Below are positions 24,760-33,029 of a DNA stretch of 54,282 bases, in pieces. How positions within the stretch are numbered: the first letter of the stretch is position 1; each line of letters opens with the position of its first letter. Made by a program: the position numbers and the translations under genes. Source of the DNA: Kitasatospora sp. DSM 101779 (GTDB taxonomy: Bacteria > Actinomycetota > Actinomycetes > Streptomycetales > Streptomycetaceae). Location: positions 2,784,043 through 2,838,324 of the forward strand of contig NZ_JAHTIK010000001.1 in assembly GCF_025655475.1 (NCBI RefSeq), given 5' to 3'. Under the pieces are notes generated by a model. It did not search any database and had not been told where the DNA came from. It worked only from the letters and a program-made list of their open reading frames with translations.

Positions 24760-26093
24760 GCGGCCGTCTCCTGCTCGGTGGTGTCGTCGGCGTCGGGGCC
24801 GGTGGTGGTGGGCTCGTACGCGAGGACGGCCCGGTTCTCGGGGTGGAGGCGGGCGGCGGCGACGGCGCGGACTTCTTCGGCGGTGATGTCGAGGACCTTG
24901 GGGAGGGCCTCGTTGAGGAGGGCGGGGTCGCCGAAGAGGACGGCGTAGCGGCAGAGTTCGTCGGCGCGGCCGGCGACGGTGGTGAGCCGGTCGAGCCATT
25001 CACGCTCGATCTGGGCCTGGGCGCGCTCGAGTTCCTCGGGGGTGGGGCCTTCGGCGGCGAAGCGGGCGAGTTCCTCGTCGACGGCGGTCTCGACGGCGTC
25101 GAGGGTGGCGTCGCCGCTGGTCTTGACGTCGAGCCAGCCGAGGCTGGGGGCGCCGGCGAGGCGCAGGAGGCCGAATCCGGCGGTGACGGCGGTGCGGTCG
25201 CGGCGGACGAGCCGGTTGTAGAGGCGGCTGGACTCGCCGGAGCCGAGGATGGTGAGGGCGAGGTCGGCGGCGTCGGCCTCGCGGGTGCCGTCGTGGGGGA
25301 GGCGGTAGGCGGCCATCAGGGCGCGGCTGGGGACGTCCTCCTCGACGAGTTCGCGCAGTTCGCGGCCGATGGTGTCGGGGAGGGTGCCGTCGCGCGGGGG
25401 CTGCTTGCCGTTGTGGGCGGGGATGCTGCCGAAGTACTTCTCGACCCAGGCGATGGTCTGCTCGGGGTCGAGGTCGCCGACGATGGAGAGGACGGCGTTG
25501 TTGGGGGCGTAGTAGGTGCGGAAGAAGGCGCGGGCGTCCTCGAGGGTGGCGGCGTCGAGGTCGGCCATGGAGCCGATGGGGGTGTGGTGGTAGGGGTGGC
25601 CGTCGGGGAAGCTGAGGGCGGTGAGCTTCTCGAAGGCGGTGCCGTAGGGGACGTTGTCGTAGCGCTGGCGGCGCTCGTTCTTGACGACGTCCCGCTGGTT
25701 CTCCATGGAGGCGTCGTCGAGGGCGTCGAGCAGGGAGCCCATGCGGTCGGCCTCGAGCCAGAGGGCGAGTTCGAGCTGGTGGGCGGGCATGGTCTCGAAG
25801 TAGTTGGTGCGCTCGAAGCTGGTGGTGCCGTTGAGGGAGCCGCCGGCGCCCTGGACCAGTTCGAAGTGGCCGTTGTTGGAGACGTTGCGGCTGCCCTGGA
25901 ACATCAGGTGCTCGAAGAGGTGGGCGAGGCCGGTGCGGCCCTTGACCTCGTGGCGGGAGCCGACGTCGTACCAGAGGCAGACGGCGGTGACCGGGGTGAG
26001 GTGGTCCTCGGAGAGCACCACGCGCAGGCCGTTGGCCAGGCGGTGTTCGGTGATGGCGAGGCCTCGGTGGGAGGCGGGGGCCGGCTGGGCCAT
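24756..26093 (-). CDS. M16 family zinc metallopeptidase, active subunit
   Basis: A 445-residue M16 peptidase with the inverted zinc motif HLFEH (H58, E61, H62). A downstream glutamate lies in SMENQRDVVKNERRQRYDN. It degrades or processes small peptides and is predicted to form a heterodimer with the coupled downstream partner. No signal peptide is visible, so it is cytoplasmic or non-classically exported. ATG 26093 is preceded by AAGGA at 9 bases. It is divergent from parC. Confidence 0.92.
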   Translation of the reverse strand: MAQPAPASHRGLAITEHRLANGLRVVLSEDHLTPVTAVCLWYDVGSRHEVKGRTGLAHLFEHLMFQGSRNVSNNGHFELVQGAGGSLNGTTSFERTNYFETMPAHQLELALWLEADRMGSLLDALDDASMENQRDVVKNERRQRYDNVPYGTAFEKLTALSFPDGHPYHHTPIGSMADLDAATLEDARAFFRTYYAPNNAVLSIVGDLDPEQTIAWVEKYFGSIPAHNGKQPPRDGTLPDTIGRELRELVEEDVPSRALMAAYRLPHDGTREADAADLALTILGSGESSRLYNRLVRRDRTAVTAGFGLLRLAGAPSLGWLDVKTSGDATLDAVETAVDEELARFAAEGPTPEELERAQAQIEREWLDRLTTVAGRADELCRYAVLFGDPALLNEALPKVLDITAEEVRAVAAARLHPENRAVLAYEPTTTGPDADDTTEQETAA

Positions 26094-26413
26094 GCGCTGT
26101 GGGTCCTTCCCTGGTGGTTGTGCAGGTCGGGGGCTGTGTGCGTGCCCCCATTGTGGTGCAACGCGCGGGGGCCCGGGATGTGTCCGCGCAGGGGCGGCGT
26201 TCGCCAGGGGCGGACGCGGCGGGGCGGGTACGCGGGCGGACGGAGTGCGGGCCGGGCGGGGGCGGTGCGGTCCGGGTCGGCGGGGGTGGGCGTGGCTGTG
26301 GGTGGGAGGGTCCACAATGGGGGGCGCCGTGCCCCCGTAGGGTTCGACGCGGCGGCCGCTGGTCGGCCGCCGTTCGACACACGCAAGCCCGACACGCAAG
26401 GAGCCCCGCCGCG
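26094..26413. other. 320-base divergent region between the M16 operon and parC
   Basis: No gene is seen. On the plus strand TAGGGT at 26338-26343 is a good -10-like hexamer for parC, without a clear -35. Two similar motifs CCATTGTGG (about 26151) and CCACAATGG (26312-26320) face each other across the region as an inverted pair, which could be regulator half-sites or chance. Confidence 0.4.
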
Positions 26414-28864
26414 ATGGCCCGCCGCAGTTCGCCCACCCCGCCGCCCGGTGACTTCGAGGAGCGGATTCTCGATGTCGACGTGGTGGACGAGATGCAGGGC
26501 TCGTTCCTGGAGTACGCCTATTCGGTGATCTACTCGCGCGCGCTGCCCGATGCGCGGGACGGTCTGAAGCCCGTGCAACGGCGGGTCCTGTACCAGGCGA
26601 ACGAGATGGGTCTGCGCCCGGAGCGCGGGCACGTGAAGTGCGCGCGTCTGGTGGGCGAGGTGATGGGTCGGCTGCACCCGCACGGCGATGCGTCGATCTA
26701 CGACTCGGTGGTGCGTCTGGCGCAGCCGTTCTCGATGCGGCTGCCGCTGATCGACGGGCACGGGAACTTCGGTTCGCTGGGCAACGACGACCCGCCGGCC
26801 GCGATGCGGTACACGGAGTCGCGGCTGACGGCGGCGTCGATGGCGCTGGTGGAGTCGCTCCACGAGGACACCGTCGACTTCGGGCCGAACTACGACGGCA
26901 GTGAGCAGGAGCCTCTGGTCCTGCCGTCGGCCTTCCCCAACCTGCTGGTGAACGGTACTTCGGGCATCGCGGTCGGCATGGCGACGAACATGCCGCCGCA
27001 CAACCTGTCCGAGGTCGTGGCGGCGGCCCGGCACCTGATCAAGCACCCGAGCGCGGACCTGGACACGCTGATGCGGTTCGTGCCGGGCCCGGACCTGCCG
27101 ACGGGCGGCCGGATCGTGGGCCTGTCGGGGATCCGGGACGCGTACCAGAACGGCCGCGGGACGTTCAAGATCCGGGCGACGACGTCGATCGAGAGCGTGA
27201 CGGCGCGCCGCAAGGGGATCGTGGTCACCGAGCTGCCGTACGGCGTCGGGCCGGAGAAGGTGATCGCGAAGATCAAGGACCTGGTCAACGCGAAGAAGCT
27301 GCAGGGCATCGCGGACGTCAAGGACCTGACGGACCGTGAGAACGGTCTGCGCCTGGTGATCGAGGTGAAGAACGGCTTCGTGCCGGAGGCGCTGCTGGAG
27401 CAGCTGTTCAAGTTGACGCCGATGGAGGAGACCTTCGGCATCAACAACGTGGCGCTGGTGGACGGGCAGCCGCTGACGCTGGGTCTGAAGGAGCTGCTGG
27501 AGGTCTACGTCGACCACCGCTTCGAGGTGGTGCGTCGGCGCAGTGACTTCCGGCGGCGCAAGCGCCAGGAGCGGCTGCACCTGGTCGAGGGCCTGCTGGT
27601 GGCGCTGGTCGACATCGACGAGGTGATCGCGATCATCCGGTCGAGCGACAACGCGGCGCAGGCGAAGGAGCGGCTGATCGAGCGCTTCTCGCTGTCGGAG
27701 GTGCAGACGGCGTACATCCTGGACACTCCCCTGCGGCGGCTGACCCGGTTCGACCGGGTGGAGCTGGAGGACGAGCAGCAGAAGCTGACGGCGGAGATCG
27801 CGGAGCTGACGGAGATCCTGGAGTCGGACTCCCGGCTGCGCAGCGTGGTGTCGTCCGAGCTGGGTGCGGTGGCGAAGCAGTTCGGTTCGCCGCGGCGGAC
27901 GGTGCTGCTGGAGGCGGGCGCGCTGCCGAGTGCGGCGCTGTCCGTGCCGCTGGAGGTGGCGGACGATCCGTGCCGGGTGATGCTGTCGTCGACGGGTCTG
28001 CTGGCGCGGACGGCGGACGGCGAGTCGGTGGAGGTGTCGGAGCAGCGGGCGAAGCACGACGTGGTCGTGTCGGCGGTGGCTGCGACGGCGCGGGCCGACG
28101 TGGGTCTGGTGACGACGGCGGGCCGGGTGCTGCGGCTGCCGGTGATCGATCTGCCGCAGTTGCCGCCGGGCGGCGCGGTGTCGCTGGCCGGTGGGGCGGC
28201 GGTGTCGGAGTTCCTGCGGCTGGAGGCCGGGGAGCGGGCGCTGGCGTTGACGACGCTGGACGAGTCCTCGCCGGGTCTGGCGCTGGGCACGGCGCAGGGT
28301 GTGGTGAAGCGGGTGGTGCCGGAGTGGCCGGCGAACAAGGACGAGTTCGAGGTGATCGCCCTCAGGGAGGGTGACGAGGTCGTCGGTGCCGTGGAGTTGG
28401 CGACGGGTGAGGAGGATCTGGTCTTCATCGCCTCGGACGCGCAGTTGCTGCGGTACCCGGCGGGTCAGGTCCGGCCGCAGGGTCGCCCGGCCGGGGGTAT
28501 GGCGGGCATCAAGCTGTCGGAGGGGGCCCGGGTGCTGTCGTTCACGGCGGTGGATCCGGGTGCGGACGCGGTGGTGCTGTCGGTGGCGGCGGCGTCGGGC
28601 ACATTGTCGGGCGGTGAGCAGACGACGTGGAAGGTGACGCCGTTCGAGGTCTATCCGCGCAAGGGCCGGGCGACGGGCGGTGTCCGTTGCCAGCGGTTCC
28701 TGCGGGGTGAGGACGTGCTGGCGTTCGCGTGGGCGGGTGCGGCTCCGGCGTTGGCGGCTGCGGCGAACGGTTCGCCGGTGGTGCTGCCGGAGCGGGATCC
28801 GCGCCGGGACGGTTCGGGTTCGCCGGTGTCGGGGCAGGTCGCGGCGGTCGGCGCCCGGATGTAG
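26414..28864 (+). CDS. parC: DNA topoisomerase IV subunit A (ParC)
   Basis: The DNA-cleaving subunit of a type IIA topoisomerase that decatenates chromosomes with ParE. 816 residues: winged-helix/tower with catalytic tyrosine Y133 in AAMRYTESRL, coiled coil (about 380-480), and a C-terminal beta-pinwheel. The canonical gyrase GyrA box (QRRGG-type) is replaced by QGRPAGGMAG, supporting topoisomerase IV rather than gyrase. The partner parE lies 12 kb away on the other strand, an arrangement I remember from streptomycetes. ATG 26414 was chosen; upstream codons are in the promoter region. Confidence 0.93.
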   Translation: MARRSSPTPPPGDFEERILDVDVVDEMQGSFLEYAYSVIYSRALPDARDGLKPVQRRVLYQANEMGLRPERGHVKCARLVGEVMGRLHPHGDASIYDSVVRLAQPFSMRLPLIDGHGNFGSLGNDDPPAAMRYTESRLTAASMALVESLHEDTVDFGPNYDGSEQEPLVLPSAFPNLLVNGTSGIAVGMATNMPPHNLSEVVAAARHLIKHPSADLDTLMRFVPGPDLPTGGRIVGLSGIRDAYQNGRGTFKIRATTSIESVTARRKGIVVTELPYGVGPEKVIAKIKDLVNAKKLQGIADVKDLTDRENGLRLVIEVKNGFVPEALLEQLFKLTPMEETFGINNVALVDGQPLTLGLKELLEVYVDHRFEVVRRRSDFRRRKRQERLHLVEGLLVALVDIDEVIAIIRSSDNAAQAKERLIERFSLSEVQTAYILDTPLRRLTRFDRVELEDEQQKLTAEIAELTEILESDSRLRSVVSSELGAVAKQFGSPRRTVLLEAGALPSAALSVPLEVADDPCRVMLSSTGLLARTADGESVEVSEQRAKHDVVVSAVAATARADVGLVTTAGRVLRLPVIDLPQLPPGGAVSLAGGAAVSEFLRLEAGERALALTTLDESSPGLALGTAQGVVKRVVPEWPANKDEFEVIALREGDEVVGAVELATGEEDLVFIASDAQLLRYPAGQVRPQGRPAGGMAGIKLSEGARVLSFTAVDPGADAVVLSVAAASGTLSGGEQTTWKVTPFEVYPRKGRATGGVRCQRFLRGEDVLAFAWAGAAPALAAAANGSPVVLPERDPRRDGSGSPVSGQVAAVGARM

Positions 28865-28878
28865 GGCCGGTTTTCGTG

Positions 28879-28910
28879 GACGGGGGCGTTGCTTCGGCGG
28901 CGCCCCCGTC
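28879..28910 (+). terminator. parC terminator
   Basis: GACGGGGGCG (28879-28888) pairs with CGCCCCCGTC (28901-28910), 12-base loop, 15 bases after the parC stop. Confidence 0.75.
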
Positions 28911-28981
28911 GGCGTTGTCGGCGGGCCGGTGGTGCGGGCGGGGCGGTGCTTCGCCGCCGTGGCCGCCGGGGGTGGCGAGGG

Positions 28982-28987
28982 TAGGCT
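28982..28987 (+). promoter_or_regulatory. -10 element of a likely leaderless transcript
   Basis: TAGGCT with only 7 bases to the GTG start at 28995, the spacing expected if transcription starts at the G of GTG. No ribosome site precedes the gene. The same place contains the palindrome AGGCTTGCCT (28983-28992). Confidence 0.5.
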
Positions 28988-28994
28988 TGCCTGG

Positions 28995-29894
28995 GTGAGC
29001 ACCTGTGCGACGTTGTCGCTGGAACTGTCCGAGCCGCTGGCCGCGACCGCGGCGACGGCGTCGACCTGGCTGCTGGTCGAGCAGGCCGGGCCGTGGGGGG
29101 CGAAGGCGCTGGTGGAGAGCCATCTGGACACCGCGGTGGGGGCTGCGCTGGAGGCGGCCGCGGCGGGGTCGGGGGTGCGGGTGGCGCTGGTGCGTTCGCC
29201 GGGCCGTCATGCGGACGCCCGGCCGGACGCGCGGCACCAGGTGGTCGTGGCGCACACGGTGCCCGGCCGGTCGTGGGTGCGGCGATGGTCGGTGGCGGAT
29301 CCGGCGGAGCTGCTGGGTCTGGACTTCGCGGCGCTGGGTGCGGGGGTGCACGGCGGTCTGGGGGTGGAGCACGACGGCGGCCCGATCGCGCTGGTCTGCA
29401 CGAACGGCCGCCGGGACCGGTGCTGTGCGCTGCTGGGGCGGCCGTTGGCCGCGGAGTTGGCGGCGTCGGGCCTGGGCGAGGTGTGGGAGGTGACGCATCT
29501 GGGCGGTCACCGGTTCTCGCCGACCATGCTGGTGCTGCCGTTCGGGTACGCGTACGGGCGGCTGTCGGGGGCGGCGGCGAAGGAGGTGCTGGCGTCGACG
29601 GCGGCGGGGCACACGGTGCCGGAGTTCTCGCGGGGCCGGTCGTGCTGGGAGCGTCCGGGTCAGGCGGCGGAGCACGCGGTGCGCCTGGCGGTGGGCGAGA
29701 CCTCGGCGGAGGCGCTGACGGTGCGCCAGGCCGCGGTGGACGGCGGCTGGTCGGTGGAGGTGCGGCACGTGGACGGCCGCGGCTGGCGGGTTCCGGTGTC
29801 GGAGGGGGTGTCGGAGCCGCCGCGTCCGGAGAGCTGCGGGAAGGCTGCGGGGCTGCCGTCGCGGATGGTGGCGGGGCCGGTGGAACGGCTGTGA
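28995..29894 (+). CDS. Sucrase/ferredoxin-like family protein
   Basis: A 299-residue protein of the Suc_Fer-like family (thioredoxin-fold ferredoxin relatives). The motif CTNGRRDRCCALLG (C135, C143, C144) and HLGGHRF (168-174) are the likely cluster- or metal-binding residues, and a further Cys (C4) is at the N terminus. The start GTG 28995 is preceded by TAGGCT at 7 bases and no ribosome site, so the mRNA is probably leaderless. The role is unknown; redox function is inferred from the family. It ends in a hairpin shared with the ABC operon. Confidence 0.85.
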   Translation: MSTCATLSLELSEPLAATAATASTWLLVEQAGPWGAKALVESHLDTAVGAALEAAAAGSGVRVALVRSPGRHADARPDARHQVVVAHTVPGRSWVRRWSVADPAELLGLDFAALGAGVHGGLGVEHDGGPIALVCTNGRRDRCCALLGRPLAAELAASGLGEVWEVTHLGGHRFSPTMLVLPFGYAYGRLSGAAAKEVLASTAAGHTVPEFSRGRSCWERPGQAAEHAVRLAVGETSAEALTVRQAAVDGGWSVEVRHVDGRGWRVPVSEGVSEPPRPESCGKAAGLPSRMVAGPVERL

Positions 29895-29935
29895 CGGCCC
29901 CTCGCCCGCTGTCCGGGAGGGCGGGGGGCCGTCAC
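29891..29935. terminator. Bidirectional terminator
   Basis: GTGACGGCCCC (29891-29901) pairs with GGGGCCGTCAC (29925-29935), followed inwards by more GC pairs. It includes the stop codon of the plus-strand gene and faces the convergent ABC operon. Confidence 0.85.
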
Positions 29936-29951
29936 AGGTCGCGTGGCCGGG

Positions 29952-31010
29952 TCAGCCGGCGGCCTTGGTGACGAACTCGGTGGTGTAGGTCTTGCCGAGG
30001 TCGATGCTCGCCTCCTTGCCCTTGACGTCGGGGTGGAAGGCGCCGAGGACGGCGAGCACGGTCTTCGGGCCGTCGGCGGGCATGACGCCGTCGGTGGTGA
30101 ACATCGGCAGGGTGGCCTTGATGGCGGCCGCGTACTGCTCGGCGCCGCCCTGCGCGTAGTCGGCGGGCATCTTCGCGGCGATCTCCTCGGGGGTGTGGGT
30201 GCTCATCCACTTGAGGGTCTTGACGAAGGCGTTGGCGAGCTTCTGCACGGTGTCCTTGTTGCTGTTCACCCAGGCGGTGTTCATGTACAGCGAGGACGAG
30301 GGGTAGAGGCCGCCGAGCGCGGCCTTGGACCCCTCGGGGGTGCGCATGTCGTACAGCACCGTGCCGATGTTCTTGGAGACGATGTTGGCGACGGTCGGGT
30401 CGGTGGTCATGCCGGCGTCGATGGAGCCCTGCTGCATGGCGGCGATGAAGGTCTGGCCGGCGCCGACGGCGATGGGGCTGAACTGGCTGGTGTCGACGCC
30501 GTTCTTGACGGCGAGGTACTTGGTGAGGAAGTCGGTGGAGGAGCCGATGCTGGTGACACCGAGCTTGCGGCCCTTGAAGTCGGCGCCGCTCTTGATGGCG
30601 GCGGCCTGCTTGGCGGAGACGACCTCGACCTCGCCGGGGGCCTGGGAGAACTGGACGACGGACTCGACGCTCTTGCCCTTGGCCTGCAGGTCGATGGTGT
30701 GGTCGTAGAAGCCGACGGCGCCCTGGACGTCCCCGGCGAGGAGGGCGGTGGTGGCGTTGACGCCGGCGGGCTCGCTCATCAGCTCGACGTTGACGCCGGC
30801 CTCGGCGAAGTAACCGAGCCGCTGGGTGAGCATGGCGGGCATGTAGATGACCTTGTCGAGGCCGCCGACCATGATCTTGACCTTGGGGCCCTCGACGGTG
30901 GGGCCGGCCGGGGCGGCGCCGTTGTGCGAGGTGGAGGCGGCGTCGTTGGCGCAGGCGGCCAGCGGCAGGAGGAGGGTGGCGGCGAGGGCGGCGGCGACGG
31001 TTCTGCGCAT
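29952..31010 (-). CDS. ABC transporter substrate-binding lipoprotein (NMT1/SsuA type)
   Basis: A 352-residue lipoprotein: the signal peptide ends in the lipobox LAAC with lipidated C20. The mature part is a periplasmic-binding-protein-like fold of the NMT1/SsuA/TauA group (GLDKVIYMPAMLTQRLGYFA, then SSTDFLTKYLAV and AAMQQGSIDAG), used for nitrate, sulfonates, taurine, pyrimidine precursors or riboflavin-like ligands. The ligand cannot be assigned. It is last in the operon ATPase-permease-binding protein, about 100 bases after the permease. Confidence 0.9.
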   Translation of the reverse strand: MRRTVAAALAATLLLPLAACANDAASTSHNGAAPAGPTVEGPKVKIMVGGLDKVIYMPAMLTQRLGYFAEAGVNVELMSEPAGVNATTALLAGDVQGAVGFYDHTIDLQAKGKSVESVVQFSQAPGEVEVVSAKQAAAIKSGADFKGRKLGVTSIGSSTDFLTKYLAVKNGVDTSQFSPIAVGAGQTFIAAMQQGSIDAGMTTDPTVANIVSKNIGTVLYDMRTPEGSKAALGGLYPSSSLYMNTAWVNSNKDTVQKLANAFVKTLKWMSTHTPEEIAAKMPADYAQGGAEQYAAAIKATLPMFTTDGVMPADGPKTVLAVLGAFHPDVKGKEASIDLGKTYTTEFVTKAAG

Positions 31011-31111
31011 GGGTGGGGGCCTTCCTGGGTGCGCGGGGGTGCTGCGAGGGGGTGGGTCCTGCAGGGGGTTGTGCGGTGGGTGCTGCGGTGGTCTGCGGCT
31101 GGGGGTGCGGC

Positions 31112-31978
31112 TCAGCGGCCGTCGCCGGAGTCGGCGGGCTTCCAGCGGAAGAGCCGCTTCTCGGCGAAGGTCAGCAGGCCCTCGGTGAGCAGGGCGACGA
31201 CGGCGAGGATGGTCATCGCGGCGTACACGCCGGCGGCGTTGAAGGTGCCCTGGGCGGCGGCGACCATCAGACCGAGGCCCTTGGTGGCGCCGATGTACTC
31301 GCCGACGATGGCGCCGATCAGGGCGAAGCCGAAGCTGACGTGCAGGCTGGTGAAGATCCAGGTGGTGGCGGCGGGGATGACCACCTGCAGAGTGACCCTG
31401 CGGTTGTCGGCGCCGAGGATGCGGGCGTTGGCGACCAGGTTGCGGTCGACCTCGCGGGCACCCTGGAAGGCGTTGAAGAACACCGGGAAGAACACCAGCA
31501 CGACGGCGGAGGCGACCTTGGAGGCCGGCCCGAGACCGAACCAGATCAGGAAGATCGGCGCGAGGACGATCCGCGGGATCGCGTTGAGGACCTTGATGTA
31601 GGGCCCGAACACGTCGGCGAGGAAACGGATCCGGCCGAGGGCGATGCCGAGCAGGACACCGGTGACGACGCCGATCACCCAGCCGCTGAGCGCCTCGTAC
31701 AGGGTGTAGCCGATCTGCTCGCCGAGCGAGCCCTGGGCGGTGCCGTGGGTGATCCACTGCCAGATCTGGGCCCAGATCTTCGACGGCTGGGAGAAGTTGA
31801 ACGGGTCGATCACGCCGGTGCGGGCACAGACCTCCCACAGGCCGAGGAAGGCGACGAGGACGCCGGCCCGCGCGGCGAACACGCTGTTGCGGCGGTTGCG
31901 GGCGGCGCGCTCGCGAACCTCGGTGCGGGTGGCAGCGGGGGCGGCCACAGGGTCGGCGGGGACGGTCTCAAGCGGCAC
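31112..31978 (-). CDS. ABC transporter permease (nitrate/sulfonate/taurine type)
   Basis: A 288-residue permease with about six membrane segments and a BPD_transp_1 domain. The EAA-type coupling loop is seen around GADNRRVTLQVVIPAATTW. I chose GTG 31978, with AGGAG 7 bases upstream; it overlaps the ATPase stop by 11 bases. An earlier in-frame GTG at 31996 is possible but has no ribosome site. It works with the ATPase upstream and the lipoprotein downstream. Confidence 0.9.
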   Translation of the reverse strand: MPLETVPADPVAAPAATRTEVRERAARNRRNSVFAARAGVLVAFLGLWEVCARTGVIDPFNFSQPSKIWAQIWQWITHGTAQGSLGEQIGYTLYEALSGWVIGVVTGVLLGIALGRIRFLADVFGPYIKVLNAIPRIVLAPIFLIWFGLGPASKVASAVVLVFFPVFFNAFQGAREVDRNLVANARILGADNRRVTLQVVIPAATTWIFTSLHVSFGFALIGAIVGEYIGATKGLGLMVAAAQGTFNAAGVYAAMTILAVVALLTEGLLTFAEKRLFRWKPADSGDGR

Positions 31979-32801
31979 GACCCGCTCCTCTCTCACGGGT
32001 GATGCGGACTTCCTCGCCGAGGGAGGCCCAGATCTCGCGGTACAGCTCGACGAAGCGGGGCTCCAGGCGGACGGCCTCGACGGTGCGCGGCCGGGGCAGG
32101 TCGACGGTGAAGACCTCCTTGACGGTGGCCGGGCCGGCGGTCATCACGACGACCCGGTCGGCGAGGGCGATCGCCTCGTCGAGGTCGTGGGTGACGAAGA
32201 CGACGGAGGAGCCGGTGCCGGCCCACAGTTCGAGCAGCTGGTCGGACATCAGGGCCCTGGTCTGCACGTCGAGCGCGGAGAACGGCTCGTCCATCAGCAG
32301 GATCTTCGGGTCGTTGACGAAGGTCTGGGCGAGTGCGACGCGCTTGCGCATGCCGCCGGACAGCTGGTGCGGGTAGCGGTCCTCGAAGGCGGCGAGGCCG
32401 ACCCGGGCGAGCCAGTCGCGGGCCTTCTCGCGGGCCTCGTCGGCGCCGACGCCGCGGAACCGCGGGCCCGCGGTGACGTTGGAGAGCACGGTGCGCCACG
32501 GGAAGACGGCGTCCTGCTGGAAGACGAAGCCGACGTTCGGGTTGATCCCGTCGACGTGCTCGCCGTAGACCTTCACCTCGCCCTCGGTGGGCTCCTCCAG
32601 GCCGCTGACCAGGGTCAGCGTGGTGGACTTGCCGCAGCCGGTGGGGCCGACGACGGCGACGAACTCGCCGGGGGCGACGGTCAGGTCGAGGTCCCGGACG
32701 GCGGTGTGCAGGGTGCCGGAGGGCGTCCGGAAGCGTTTGGTCGCCCCGGTCAACTCGATCGCCGGGACGGCGCCGGCCTTGTGCGGGCTCACGTGAACCA
32801 C
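31968..32801 (-). CDS. ABC transporter ATP-binding protein (nitrate/sulfonate/taurine type)
   Basis: A 277-residue ATPase of the SsuB/TauB/NrtD family: Walker A GPTGCGKST (52-60), Q loop FVFQQD, signature LSGGMRKR, Walker B LLMDEPFSALD, H loop VTHDLDEA, all intact. First gene of the operon. The start is uncertain: AGGAGG is only 3 bases before GTG 32801 but 12 bases before the in-frame GTG 32792. Either gives the same domain. Confidence 0.92.
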   Translation of the reverse strand: MVHVSPHKAGAVPAIELTGATKRFRTPSGTLHTAVRDLDLTVAPGEFVAVVGPTGCGKSTTLTLVSGLEEPTEGEVKVYGEHVDGINPNVGFVFQQDAVFPWRTVLSNVTAGPRFRGVGADEAREKARDWLARVGLAAFEDRYPHQLSGGMRKRVALAQTFVNDPKILLMDEPFSALDVQTRALMSDQLLELWAGTGSSVVFVTHDLDEAIALADRVVVMTAGPATVKEVFTVDLPRPRTVEAVRLEPRFVELYREIWASLGEEVRITRERGAGRAA

Positions 32802-32891
32802 CTACCTCCTCGGCCGGCGTCGTCGCCGGCTCGGTGCTGTGCTCCGGGACGCTACGAGCGGCACCGGCCGCGGCGGGAGGCTTGCGGGCGT

Positions 32892-32910
32892 AACGCGGCT
32901 TTGCCGCGTT
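32892..32910. promoter_or_regulatory. Inverted repeat between the ABC operon and sensor kinase
   Basis: AACGCGGC-TTT-GCCGCGTT, perfect 8-base arms with a 3-base loop, midway between divergent genes. It could be an operator or a transcript hairpin. The adjacent CitB-type regulator is an obvious candidate to bind it, but nothing proves this. Confidence 0.4.
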
Positions 32911-32958
32911 GAGGGCTGTTCTGCTCCTTTTGCTTCCGCTACAACGACTGGGCGGGGC

Positions 32959-32987
32959 TGGCACGAAATACGGACGAAACGTAGGGT
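32959..32987 (+). promoter_or_regulatory. Probable promoter of the CitA-type kinase gene
   Basis: A -10-like TAGGGT (32982-32987) with TGGCAC at 17-base spacing (32959-32964), 42 bases upstream of the ATG. Confidence 0.45.
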
Positions 32988-33029
32988 GACCGTCCACCCC
33001 GCCCCCGCTGAGCACGGAAGGAGCCCGCG

